Assembly: GCA_023374025.1 (NCBI GenBank)
Contig: SIJG01000008.1
Span: forward strand, 674,215-738,214
DNA: 64,000 nucleotides
Reading direction: 5' to 3'
Origin: Heterodera schachtii
Lineage: Eukaryota; Nematoda; Chromadorea; Rhabditida; Heteroderidae
The translations under genes were made by a program, and so were the position numbers. Positions 42,464-54,400 of this stretch are shown here, in pieces (within the stretch, counting starts at the first letter, position 1; the number at the start of each line of letters is the position of its first letter). The notes under the pieces were generated by a model, which made no database searches, was not told the DNA's origin, and was given only the letters and a program-made list of their open reading frames with translations.

Positions 42464-43217
42464 AAAGGGAAAGGAATGAATGGCCAATGAATGGGGGGGG
42501 GGAAGGGACGGGACACTCGAATTTAAATTAAAACCATTTAAAATGATTAATTTAATTTAAAATATGTTGAATTTACTATAAGTTTAGTCCAAAATATTAT
42601 ATTCGTTTGAACTTTTCATCTTTTTTTTGTGACCAAAATTCGAATTTGTTTTCAATCATTTATTTATTATTTTTTGCGATATTTAATATTTTTTTCTGGG
42701 TAAATAAAGAATATAAATTTAAAAAAGAAAAGAAATGCAAACATTGTATTAAAATCATAATGAACGAAAACTTTTTGATACCATTTTGTCGCCCTATAAA
42801 AAGATGCCCTTTTTGCATATTTTGAAGACCGAGGGCCGAGCCTGAAAATCCGAAGTTGTTCAATAGTTAAAATTAATTTTTAAATTTATGTTCAAATGAA
42901 AATAAAATAGTTTAAATGGCCAGCTAAATTTTGACTCTTTTGCTCCGGCTGTCTTTAAAACCCTCCGGGCCGAATCGCAAATTTCAGGACCGTGCATAGG
43001 CATGACTTTGGCCTACGAAAAATGATGTTATTTTTCGCTCAAATATTCGCAAAATTTCACTTCCTCATTTGCAAATAGCCAAGAAAATGGTACCATTTAA
43101 TGGCCACCATGAATTACTGTAAAATTGGGCATCGAACAAAAATGAAAAATTTTCATTCAATCATTTTCCTTTATAAGCCTTTTGTCCTCCCACTTTTAAT
43201 GAGTGGTCTAAATACCT
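42464..43217. other. Intergenic
   Basis: G-run at 42492-42501, AT-rich DNA, no supported gene. Ends at the left border of the segmental duplication. Confidence 0.4.
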
Positions 43218-45444
43218 GCTGCTGTTTTAATTACCCAATTTGGGCAATGAATTCGGCCATTTTTTGCTTGCGTTTCGCTTTTGGCTTCGTCTGTCCGTCC
43301 GTCCGTCCCTTTATCTCCTCCAATGGTTTCGTTGCCAATGTTTTTGGTTGTTCGCCGCGACTGATCATCAACAGTCATTCTTGGCCCAGTCCATCTCGGC
43401 ACTCTCCGAACCGCCCAATTAATTAACTAATTAACCAATGTATTTATTGCTTTGCCGCATTTCCTTTTGCTACCGATCAGAAATTAAGAACAAATGAACG
43501 GACAATTACGCAAGATAATTGCCTAATTGGTTTTTGGCGGTGGCGGCGCACCAATCGCAGCATGAAAATTGCACTTGAGCAAAAAGCGCAAAAGGAAGTA
43601 CAAAATGAGGGGACATTGTGAAATTTAATTAATGAGAGAAAAGGGCACCGAAAGAGGCGTATTTAAGACGAAGAGAAAGGGAAAGAGAAGGCCAAACAGA
43701 GAAAGCAAAAGCAAAACAATATTTAAATTTAGTATTTTCTTTTTCATTTTTATTTAAGAGAATTAAATTGAAATGACTTTCAAAGCTTTGCGTGGCATTT
43801 CGCCGTGCTCCAACGAAAAACTGAAGGACGAAGTGCGAAAGCAGCAGAAGAAGGAGGAGGAAGAGGAAGCGAAAAAGGTGGCAAAGGCCAACGATGACGA
43901 GGGGTGGTCGGTAAGTAAAGCGATTAAAATGAGAAATGTAAGCAAATTAAAATTCAGGACAATGTGCCGATAAATGTGGCACGAATGGCACAGCTGATCC
44001 GCCACTTCTACGCCTTGGGATGGATGCGCGACAACGGCGCCGGCATGGCCGCGCGCTTTCGCTGTCGGAAGACGGGCGAAAGTCTGATTTTGAACACGTC
44101 CAACTCGTTGGCCAAGGAGATATTCGCCGAGTATTAAAATGACTTAAGCTTTTAATCCTAATTAACTCTCCTCAAGAAATGAGCATTTTGTGATGAAGGC
44201 CAGCGGCACAGTTGTAAAGCGCCCGTCAGACCCGGACAGAACGCCGACGGCACCGTTTTATTTGCTGCGCGATAACCCCGGTGGGTTGGGGACAGAACGG
44301 CACAAATTCCAATTCAAAATGCCAACGTTTAAGTTCACCGTCCACCTATCCAAAAGTAAATTCGTACTTTTCATTCAGATTTGGTCTGCATCATTCACAC
44401 GCACACAAAATGGGCCAATTTGATCACGCAACTGATCACCGGCGATTTGTTTATGATTTCGGGCCAAGAAATGATCCAAGTGATTAAAAGGGAGTCAAAT
44501 TAGCATAATTGAAAGGTTTCAGGGCATTGAGAATCGTCAGACAAAGCGCAGAATGGAAAACATTGACACTGTTGTGGTGCCGATCATCGAGACGGAAATC
44601 AGCGAATTCGTTCTTTGTGTAAGCCGTGCCAATTTCAATTCAATTGGAAATTCAAAGTTAATTTTATTGTTAGCATTATTTCATTGTTTTTTTAATGTTA
44701 GCTTAATTAGCCGTTGATTAAGCTTTTTCAGCCTCAGCTGATGAAAGTTCTGCAAAAGTTCCCCGAGGCGAGTGGTGTTCTTGTCCGCGGCCATGGCTTT
44801 TTTGCGTTCGGCAGCAACACTTGGCAACGCACCAAAATGATGTGTGAATGCCTTTTTTAAAATTGGATTTTTATTTAAATTTGGAAACATTGGCATTCTG
44901 CACAGGTTGGAGTGCTACGAATATTTGTTCGAGTTGGGCTGCGAATTGATTCGCTATGGCATTCCGCTGGTGAAGGAGGAGGAGGAGGACAAGAAGTCCA
45001 TTTCCAAAATCAAAGTCGAAGCATAGCGAAGAAATGTGGGGAGGACGAAACGCCAAATGAGAGAGAGAGAGAAAGAGAATGAGAGAGAGTTACAGTATGC
45101 CAAATGACCAGTTATTACCGTATACACTAACGTAAAGCACTGAGACACCGTAGAATAGATCAGCAGAAAGGCAGCAAACGCGTTCAAATAATGCCCGTTG
45201 ACTTTGTTAATACAATAAATAGTAGCACAATTACAGTACCCGCCTTTTTTTGTTTTATACTGTTTGTAATTCATATTTTGTGAATCCTTTTTTATTACTG
45301 TTATTTTTTGTATGTAATAAATTCCTTACTTTTTTAATTACACTTCTTTTTGCCGCAAATAATTTCTAAACAAATTATAGAATTGGCCCGCTAAAAACGC
45401 CTAAAACTAGTTGCAATCAATCTCTAATGACCTCTAAGCATCAT
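43218..45444. repeat. Segmental duplication, copy 1
   Basis: Direct repeat of about 2.2 kb matching 48993-51210 at an offset of about 5.77 kb, with only scattered substitutions and small indels. It includes the APIP gene, about 550 bases of upstream DNA and about 420 bases downstream. Confidence 0.95.
43773..45026 (+). CDS. APIP: Methylthioribulose-1-phosphate dehydratase (APIP/MtnB), copy 1
   Basis: A class II aldolase-fold enzyme of methionine salvage that dehydrates 5-methylthioribulose-1-phosphate; cytosolic and zinc-dependent. Exon 1 has a Lys/Glu-rich N-terminus ([20 protein letters not shown]). Then [54 protein letters not shown] and [14 protein letters not shown] are followed by the zinc-binding [14 protein letters not shown] (about 44390), the catalytic Glu in [18 protein letters not shown], and the third zinc His in [14 protein letters not shown] (about 44795). 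[20 protein letters not shown] precedes an acidic/basic tail (stop 45024). Splice phases fit at every junction, for example gtatta at 44130 and gtgggt at 44280. All metal ligands and the catalytic residue are present, so the enzyme should be active. Confidence 0.9.
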
Positions 45445-46110
45445 AATAATAGTCCCTAGGCGCGGAAAATAAAAAAACGGTTTTTGAACCGGTTTAAATC
45501 ACGAAAAATGCTCCAAAAATCAACCATAAAAACATTTTAAATAAAAACTTTCAGCAATTTTGGCATGATTCGGAAGCTCTTGACAAGTTAAGTCTAATAA
45601 TTGGGGGATGAAGTCGAACCGACGCCATCTGAGCACTTGGAAAACTGAGTCCCAGTGAAAATGGACCTTAAGTGCCACAAAAATAATAAAAGGGAAATAA
45701 CAATTTAAAAGCAAAAATTACGCAAAAAGGAGCATGTGAAGCCGGAGCAAGTAATGGGGCGAGACGGAGGCGGAGAAAAAATTTGACGAGCGCCACAGGC
45801 GGTTGACTGATTGACGGGGGCCCACCAATCAGTCAATCGTCTGCGGATCACGCGCGGATTTCTTCCGTAGCCCCGAGTCTCGCCCCACCTATTGACCGCC
45901 GTAGTCGAGAGTGCGCTGGTTTTTAGCGCAATACGCAAAATAATTGTTTTTTTTAAATTTGACATTTGTCGCACCAAATTTTCTTTCGTTTTGAACCGGT
46001 TCAAGAACTTCTCATTGTCTGTCATCAGATGGCGTTGCTTAACCCCTCGAGACGAATCGATTGATTTATAAGAATTTAATCCTTTTCTAAGCGAGGAGTT
46101 CACTAAAGTT
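45400..46110. mobile_element. Fold-back-core element, second copy
   Basis: 45715-45945 is the reverse complement of the core of the 12-kb element: gagcatgtgaagccggagca, ggggcgagacggaggcggag, a palindrome around tgattgacgggggcccacca (45809 on) and gcggatcacgcgcgga. The flanks differ from the 12-kb arms; ttgaaccggtt occurs near both sides (45485 and 45993), and gcgccatctga-like motifs at 45622/46028 are inverted. No open frame. Confidence 0.65.
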
Positions 46111-46542
46111 TATCCAAAAATAGAGATTATTTAATTAGTGCCCAGTTTATTAGTTTTTGATTTTTTCTTTTTTTGCTGATTAAATTTTAAGAGAGAAGCA
46201 CGAAAAACACTCCGCCTAATTTTTGAATTAAGCAAAAATCATCAACATATTTTGGGGGTTTGCCATTTTAAAAAGCATTTGTTAATTCCAACTTCGGTAC
46301 CTCTTTATCCGATATTATTTACATTTCCCCCCCCCCCCCCCCCGCTTTTCTCTTTCATTTCCTTCACACCTTCGCGTCACATGCCCTCGCCTTGCCCCCC
46401 CCCCCCCCCCCCTCTTGCTCCTTATCACTTAACTCTTCCACTGATCGATTCACTCATTTTTTTCGTCATTTTGTACAATAATCACTTTAATCACAATCAA
46501 TATCTGTAATTGGGTAATTAATTGCCTCATTAATTAGTCATT
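46111..46542. promoter_or_regulatory. Upstream region of the nuclear receptor, with C-runs
   Basis: Two long C-runs (46327-46343 and 46398-46412) lie in a pyrimidine-rich stretch before the receptor's ATG at 46543. No core promoter motif is clear. Confidence 0.35.
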
Positions 46543-48505
46543 ATGATGATGGGCCATCCTCATCCCCATGGTCCCTCTGTCGCCCCCTCCTCCGCTCTCT
46601 CTGTCGCTGCCTCTGATCAGCAAGATCATTGCTGTACCGTGTGCGGCTGCGTCGGTGCCACCATTTATTGTGCCGTTTTTTCGTGCCGTCCCTGCGCTTC
46701 TTTCTTTCGCCGTTCCATCAAAGACCAACGCGAGTACAAATGCCGCGCGAATGGCGACTGTCCAATTGACAAAGGTGAGAGAGAAGAAAGCCAAGCGAAT
46801 GAATGGCAAGTGGTTGTTTTGATAACACTTTGTTCATCTTTGGATTAGGCCGATCATTTCAATACTTTTACCTTTTGTGCTGTTTTCTTTCTGTACTCAG
46901 ATGGCATGCGCAATTGTTGTCGTGCCTGCCGCCTTCGGCGCTGTTTTGAGGCCGGCATGCGACTCGATTTGGCCCCAAATGCCCACGGCAACGATTGGCC
47001 TTCCGCTGAGCTTAAGTCCGCCGTCTCCTCGGCCAATTTTCTCGAGAGGCCACGGCCAACAAAGCGTGCCATTAGCGATGCCATTATCAGTGCTATTCCA
47101 ACGACTTCTTTCCTCAGCTATCCCTCTGCCTTTGATGCTGGCTTATTGTTATCGCCTCTGCCGGTCACAAATCGAATTGGTCAATTGCTGAGGGAATTTT
47201 CTGACAGACAAAAGGCCATTTGTGCCCAACACTTTGGCATTGGCACTGTGCTTGGCAATAAGGTTGGATCGATTGTCATTGGCAATTGATCAATTATGCT
47301 GATCAGTTGAGGCCGATCACTCACGAAGAGTACAGCTGCATCGAACGGTGCAGAGTTGTGCTGCTGCTCAATTTTGTGCGGGCAATTTTCCCCCAAATTG
47401 ACTCGATACCCACACAGGAAAAGGTACTAATTGGGCAATTAGTCTTCTCACTTCCCTAATTTCCATGATAAATAATTCTGTTTTTTTTTTTTTGAAATTC
47501 GCAATTGGATATTTGCTATAAATTTTGAGGTCCGTATACTCAAAAGCTTCACATTTCTCTTCAATGTTCTCCATGGCAGTGATTTAACGGTGAGAAAACA
47601 TAAAAAAAACAATTAAAATTTAATTTAAAAATTAATTGATTAAAAGGTCCAATATTTTCCCCTGCTGGAAGGGTCGGACTGTCAACAGTTTGTCATTTTG
47701 CCCGGCTGTCTGTTCCAAGTGGACCAATTCGCCACAACACTAACTGGCCCGGGAAAACAGCAGCAAATTGTGTCGGTGCCTTAGGATGAATAAGAAGCAG
47801 AACTAATAATTGAACTGCTCGAGAGTTTCGGCCTTGATAAAAGAAATTCTCGCGCAGTCTTTGGGGTCTTCCGGGGTCATTTTCAGTATTGGTAAATGCG
47901 ATTTCCCAAGTGGTACAATCAATACGGTACCGCACCATTAGAAAAGCAAATTCAGTTTCGCTAGTCAATTTGTGAGCCGCTTTTGTCATTTCCTCTCGCA
48001 CACATTCAAACCGTTGGGCATAACGCCGTTGGAATTTGCCGCGCTCCAAGGCATTCAGTTGTGGAAATGCGGTAATTCCATCGGCACTTTTGCCAAAAGA
48101 AAAACCAAAATTTGGGGAACAGTTAGCGAATTCGCGGACAGCACGACCTCGCAATTCGGCACCACTTCCGTCGAACGTCCAATTGACGCGCTGTTTTCCG
48201 AGCTCCATTCGATGATCGTCGCCTCAGAGGGCGGTGCCGCCAATTCGAAGGGCGTCGCCGTCCGTTTCGGGCGCATTCTGTCGATGCTAACGGATGTTTC
48301 GGTTGGCACAATTTTAATGATTGAAAACATTGCTCAATGCTTCTCTCCCCTAAAAAAGGATTTGGGTCGCGATTTGAGTGAACTGTTCACTCTGTGCAAA
48401 GTGTTTTTGGACCCGGAGAGTTGCGTGAATAGCAACGACCTTTGGGACGAAATGTTCGCGGAGAAAGGCGAAGAAGCAGAAACAAACGCAAAACAAATAA
48501 AATGA
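46543..48505 (+). CDS. Nuclear hormone receptor, nematode-specific type
   Basis: The start MMMGHPHPHGPSVAPSSALS leads to a DNA-binding domain. The first zinc finger (CTVCGCVGATIYCAVFSCRP, about 46637-46700) continues into C-ASFFRRSIKD, and the second (KCRANGDCPIDK, intron, then NCCRACRLRRCFEAGM) ends near 46965. The P-box is CRPCASFFRR rather than CEGCKGFFRR, so DNA specificity should differ from conserved receptors, as in the large nematode-specific group. After a hinge, ligand-binding-domain exons follow (RIGQLLREFSDRQKAICAQH, RPITHEEYSCIERCRVVLLL, TFKPLGITPLEFAALQGIQL, stop 48503). The stretch 47700-47970 is hard to splice in one way. A ligand-regulated transcription factor with unknown ligand and targets. 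Confidence 0.85.
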
Positions 48506-48992
48506 TGGGGACAGATTGAGAATGGATGATGTGAATTTTGAAATGATGTGATTAAAATGATAAAAGCATAAATGAAATATTAGGGTTAATTTGGCATTTG
48601 GTGATTTATAATTTGCTATTTTGCTTATTTCGTGTTTAATTTGAAAATTCATGATGCTTACAGTAAGCAACAAAAGTGTATGATCACATAGTATCGTTGA
48701 ATAAAATGTCGGGTAAAATTCCAAAAAAGGAAACTTTCTTCACATTACCCCGTCCATAAGCATTCGAAGGAACCCAAACTCTTTTCCCTTCCATCGCTAT
48801 GAGAAAATGCCGAAGCTTTGATAAGACTTGATTTCCTATGAAGAAAATGCCGAAGAATAGGTGAGACTTGAATCCAGATGAAGAAATGTCAATGAAAACG
48901 AGACCAAAAACTTAAGAATTTTTATTAAAACTGGAGCCTGGAATTCTGAAAAAGTCGGGAGGGATTTGGAATTGGCACCGATTGATAAAATT
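48506..48992. other. Intergenic between nuclear receptor and duplication copy 2
   Basis: Contains the short tandem repeat described separately (48799-48906). No gene seen. Confidence 0.4.
48799..48906. repeat. Imperfect tandem repeat, about 40-base unit
   Basis: Three decaying copies starting atga(a)gaaaatgccgaag... (48799, 48838, 48879), the first two sharing gagacttga-like ends. Located just before duplication copy 2. Confidence 0.55.
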
Positions 48993-51210
48993 TGCTGCTG
49001 CTTTAATTACCCAATTTGGGCAATGAATTCGGCCATTTTTTGCTTGCGTTTCGCTTTTGGCTTCGTCTGTCCGTCCGTCCCTTTATCTCCTCCAATTGTT
49101 TCGTTGCCAATGTTTTTGGTTGTTCGCCGCGACTGATCATCAACAGTCATTCTTGGCCCAGTCCATCTCGGCACTCTCCGAACCGCCCAATTCATTAACT
49201 AATTAACCAATGTATTTATTGCTTTGCCGCATTTCCTTTTGCTCCTTCAGAAATTAGGAAGAAATGAACGGACAATTACGCAAGATAATTGCCTAATTGG
49301 TTTTTGGCGGTGGCGGCGCACCAATCGCAGCATGAAAATTGCACTTGAGCAAAAAGCGCAAAAGGAAGTACAAAATGAGGGGACATTGTGAAATTTAATT
49401 AATGAGAGAAAAGGGCACCAAAAGAGGCGTATTTAAGACGAAGAGAAAGGGAAAGAGAAGGCCAAACAGAGAAAGCAAAAGCAAAACAATATTTAAATTT
49501 AGTATTTTCTTTTTCATTTTTATTTAAGAGAATTAAATTGAAATGACTTTCAAAGCTTTGCGTGGCATTTCGCCGTGCTCCAACGAAAAACTGAAGGACG
49601 AAGTGCGAAAGCAGCAGAAGAAGGAGGAGGAAGAGGAAGCGAAAAAGGTGGCAAAGGCCAACGATGACGAGGGGTGGTCGGTAAGTAAAGCGATTAAAAT
49701 GAGAAATGTAAGCAAATTAAAATTCAGGACAATGTGCCGATAAATGTGGCACGAATGGCACAGCTGATCCGCCACTTCTACGCCTTGGGATGGATGCGCG
49801 ACAACGGCGCCGGCATGGCCGCGCGCTTTCGCTGTCGGAAGACGGGCGAAAGTCTGATTTTGAACACGTCCAACTCGTTGGCCAAGGAGATATTCGCCGA
49901 GTATTAAAATGACTTAAGCTTTTAATCCTAATTAACTCTCCTCAAGAAATGAGCATTTTGTGATGAAGGCCAGCGGCACAGTTGTAAAGCGCCCGTCAGA
50001 CCCGGACAGAACGCCGACGGCACCGTTTTATTTGCTGCGCGATAACCCCGGTGGGTTGGGGACAGAACGGCACAAATTCCAATTCAAAATGCCAACGTTT
50101 AAGTTCACCGTCCACCTATCCAAAAGTAAATTCGTACTTTTCATTCAGATTTGGTCTGCATCATTCACACGCACACAAAATGGGCCAATTTGATCACGCA
50201 ACTGATCACCGGCGATTTGTTTATGATTTCGGGCCAAGAAATGATCCAAGTGATTAAAAGGGAGTCAAATTAGCATAATTGAAAGGTTTCAGGGCATTGA
50301 GAATCGTCAGACAAAGCGCAGAATGGAAAACATTGACACTGTTGTGGTGCCGATCATCGAGACGGAAATCAGCGAATTCGTTCTTTGTGTAAGCCGTGCC
50401 AATTTCAATTCAATTGGAAATTCAAATTTAATTTTATTGTTAGCATTATTCATTGCTTTTTTTTAGTGTTAGCTTAATTAGCCGTTGATTAAGCTTTTTC
50501 AGCCTCAGCTGATGAAAGTTCTGCAAAAGTTCCCCGAGGCGAGTGGTGTTCTTGTCCGGGGCCATGGCTTTTTTGCGTTCGGCAGCAACACTTGGCAACG
50601 CACCAAAATGATGTTTGAATACTTATTTTAAAATTGGATTTTTATTTAAATTTGGAAACATTGGCATTCTGCACAGGTTGGAGTGTTACGAATATTTGTT
50701 TGAGTTGGGCTGCGAATTGATTCGATATGGCATTCCGCTGGTGAAGGACGAGGAGGAGGACAAGAAGTCCATTTGCAAAATCAAAGTCGAAGCATAGCGA
50801 AGAAATGTGGGGAGGACGAAACGCCAAATGAGAGAGAGAGAGAAAGAGAATGAGAGAGAGTTACAGTATGCCAAAGACCATTTATTACCGTATACACTAA
50901 CGTAAAGCACTGAGACACCGTAGAATAGATCAGCAGAAAGGCAGCAAACGCGTTCAAATAATGCCCTTTGACTTTGTTAATACAGTCGATAGTAGCACAA
51001 TTACAGTACCCGCCTTTTTTTTGTTTTATACTGTTTGTAATTCATATTTTGTGAAGCCTTTTTTATTATTGTTATTTTTGTATGTAATAAATTCTTTCTT
51101 CTTTTTTAATTACACTTCTTTTTGCCGCAAATAACAAATTATAGAATTGGCCCGCTAAAAAACCGCCTAAAACTAGTTGCAATCAATCTCTAATGACCTC
51201 TAAGCATCAT
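48993..51210. repeat. Segmental duplication, copy 2
   Basis: Direct copy of 43218-45444. The first difference on the left is a shorter gtcc run (49070-49080 against 43296-43308); homology ends after gcatcataa near 51210. Confidence 0.95.
49543..50797 (+). CDS. APIP: Methylthioribulose-1-phosphate dehydratase (APIP/MtnB), copy 2
   Basis: Same exon structure as copy 1 and nearly identical: the HTHTKW, GQEMIQ and RGHGFF metal/catalytic motifs, all donors and all acceptors are kept. Differences I can see are in the last exon ([14 protein letters not shown] against [14 protein letters not shown]) and in introns (near 50450 and 50605). Nothing is broken, so both copies should be functional. The near-identity of introns as well as exons points to a recent duplication or ongoing gene conversion. 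Confidence 0.9.
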
Positions 51211-51424
51211 AAAAATTGTCGTATCGGTTTATTCAGAAATTTTTGGCATTCTGTTTTAAAGTTCAAAAAAAATCAATTTGCGGATCCTGTAGCGGGATGA
51301 AACTCAATTTTTTTACGGTCGAGATTTAATTTTTAAGGTCCTGGTAATTTGTAATAAGAGAATTTGGTCATTGAAAATGGAAAAGCATTTATAAATTCTA
51401 TCTTTTCCTTTCTTTTTTACAGAA

Positions 51425-54400
51425 ATGACTTCCGAAAATGAGCGACGATTTCGTGAAAAACTGTCCATTCTGAATGAGAATTTTCTGCGATTTCTGCAAA
51501 AGGCGTATAGCAAAACCCCTGACGCAGATTTTGTAATTCGATTTTCTAGTAATTTCATTCATTTGTTTTAATTTAGTCACCGCCAATAAAAGATTATACC
51601 AAACATTTACGAGCATTGGACAAAATGTATTATGTGGACGAATCGGCCGGCGATGAGGCCCAAACAGTCACAACAACTTCAACAAGTACAACCACTGCTT
51701 CCGCTGCTGAAATGACTATTATTTCAAGTAAATACGGACAAATCGCAACCCATTAGGTTTCTCTTGAGCACAAACCAATTCTTTTACCAGGTGCGCCGTC
51801 CCTTTTCATTTCCTCAACGGTTACCAGCAGCACCACCACTACTGCAACTTCAATTTCGGCGGATGCGGGCACAGGCGCCAATTTCCTTTTTGGCATTGGG
51901 GCGTCAAAGACGACGGCGCCAATGACAGCGACGACGACGGCACTGACGACGAGCGCGGGCAGTCCTTTCGCCTTCGGCTCGTCCCCATCGACCACCGCTT
52001 CCCCCGGCGCCACCACAACCACCGCCTCGGCCACTTTTCCGCTTCTCTTTGGCACTCAGCAGAAAACGACGGCAACCGCCGCTGTGCCTTCCTCCGTCCC
52101 AACCTTCTCTTTTGGCACCGCCAAATTCCCTTCTTTTGGCTCCTCCGCCGCCGCCGGCACTCTCTTCGGTTCGACCACCGCCAACACCCTCACGACAAGT
52201 TCGTTTTTTGCTAAATTATAAATACAAATCTCCGAATGGCAAACCACACTGTGTGATCATTCCTTTATCAACGAGGTTTTGCAGTGGGTGACAACTTGGC
52301 AATAGACCGGTTTTAAGGGGTATAACTCATTTCATAATTGACCGAATTAAACAATTTGTTATTATTTGGTCCCAAAACTAACAACAACAACAAAAAACCA
52401 CCTTGGTTTTCTACAAAAGTTGGTTCTTTTGCATAGTTTTTCCTCCATTTGTGGGTTTGGAATGGGGGAGTAATGGTGAGAGAGACGCCCCCCACCCCTT
52501 CCCCTGGGATTCCATGTCATATGTCAGGATTACCGGCTTTTTTTCGAAATAAACTCGATCTATTCTGTAAAAAATTTTTGCTATTGTGCTCCTATTCCGC
52601 TCCAATTCCCTCTTTTTCAGGCTCACAACCACAAGTTAACGGTGGATCTCGTAAGCGATCGGCTGCACAATCAGTCGATGACATTTCGCCGTATGGAAAG
52701 AGAACTGCGTCCAGTTCATCGACGGAGACGAGTTCAATCGCCAACGCCCCTCTGTTTGGGGGTGCACCAACGGTGACGACGAAACCAAACGCAGCAATTG
52801 GTAAAAAAAAGGGAGGGAAGAGTTCTGGAAATTTGGCCAATCTTCCTAATATTTTCATTAAAAATAGTAAATTTTTTTCTCCGGTAACACGCACCACCAA
52901 ACCAACCGCCGGTCCCTTCCCTACACAAAATTTTTAAAAATATTGCAAAAAACAATTTGTGAAAAAGAGCAAAAAGGCCACAAATTTTAGGTTTATTGTT
53001 AGGAATTAAACATTGGTACCGCCCCAGCAAACTACTGCAATTTTAATCTGCATTTTAAATTGTAAATAAATTATTCGGAAATAAACAATTACTTTTGCAG
53101 GTGCGCCTTTTCTGGCTAATTCAACTGCTCTTTCCTCCACTACAATTACCGCCACTGCAATTCCGGCGGATGCGGGCACAGGCGCCAATTTCCTTTTTGG
53201 AATTGGAGCGTCAAAGACGACGGCGCCAATGACAGCGACGACGACGGCACTGACGACGAGCGCGGGCAGTCCTTTCGCCTTCGGCTCGTCCCCATCGACC
53301 ACCGCTTCCCCCGGCGCCACCACAACCACCGCCTCGGCCACTTTTCCGCTTCTCTTTGGCACACAGCCGAAAACGACGGCAACCGCCGCTGTGCCTTCCT
53401 CCGTCCCAACCTTCTCTTTTGGCACCGCCAAATTCCCTTCTTTTGGCTCCGCCGCCGCCGCCGGCACTCTCTTCGGTTCGACCACCGCCAACACCCTCAC
53501 GACAAGTTCGTTTATAATTTTTAATACATTTCACCAAAAGACTCATAATTTGTGGCTTTTCGTATTCGTAAAATATTTGGAAAATTTGGTGAGGTTTGCA
53601 AATCATATTAAGAGTAGTTTTGCTAGAGAGGTTAAATTTTGGCACCGCCGGCGCATTCTTTTCCAGGGACGGTCCCAGGGGGGGTACCCCCAAGGCCCCT
53701 CCGCACGTGAATTTTTTAAGGAAAAATAGTATTTTTTGCTGCGAGTTTTAGATTTTCCTTTGTGATACCCCCCCCCCCCCCCCCCCAGACCTAGCCTCAC
53801 CCAAATTTTCCAAAGAATTTCGCTAAATTTTTCAAAGATCCACATTTTTTGATGAAAAAGCTGCTAAAAATGGCCCAAAAACGCAAAATTTGTCACTTTT
53901 TTGGACAAAATTCGTTAACAAATCGCATTAAAAACTACAAAAATTTTCCCGGCGGCGCCTATCGGCACCGCCGGACCCCCTGCTCCCAAAAAGTTTTATG
54001 GAAAAACCGCCGCAAAAAAAGAGGTGTGAAAAGCAAAAAAAAAAAAAAAAAAAGATCGCCGCCCGGGGGGAGGTACCCTCCAAGCCGAAATCCTGGAACC
54101 GTCCCTGTCTTTTACCACATTTAAAAATATGAATTGTGAATTGATCGCTGCGGGGTGAAAAATTTGGATGCGTTTAATTAATTAAAAAATTTAATTGCAT
54201 GTGTATGAAAAGGAATCAAAATAAGCCAAGACCACTTGAGAAATATATAATTGTGCTTTTAGCGAAACTTCAGAAAATTGTCCTCAAGAAATGGGGGCGA
54301 GAATTTTCAATTTTTGCTGAAAATGCAAATTCTGCACATGTTAACTAAGGGGGTGTTTTTCTAAATTGTTCTTATTTTTCCAGCTGCAACAGGCGCCAAT

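Noticed and set aside
43226..43250. ttttaattacccaatttggg resembles the SL1 spliced leader (also in copy 2 near 49000)
   Set aside because: No donor GT follows at the right place, and no Sm-site-containing hairpin RNA could be made out. It probably reflects chance and the gene's upstream sequence.
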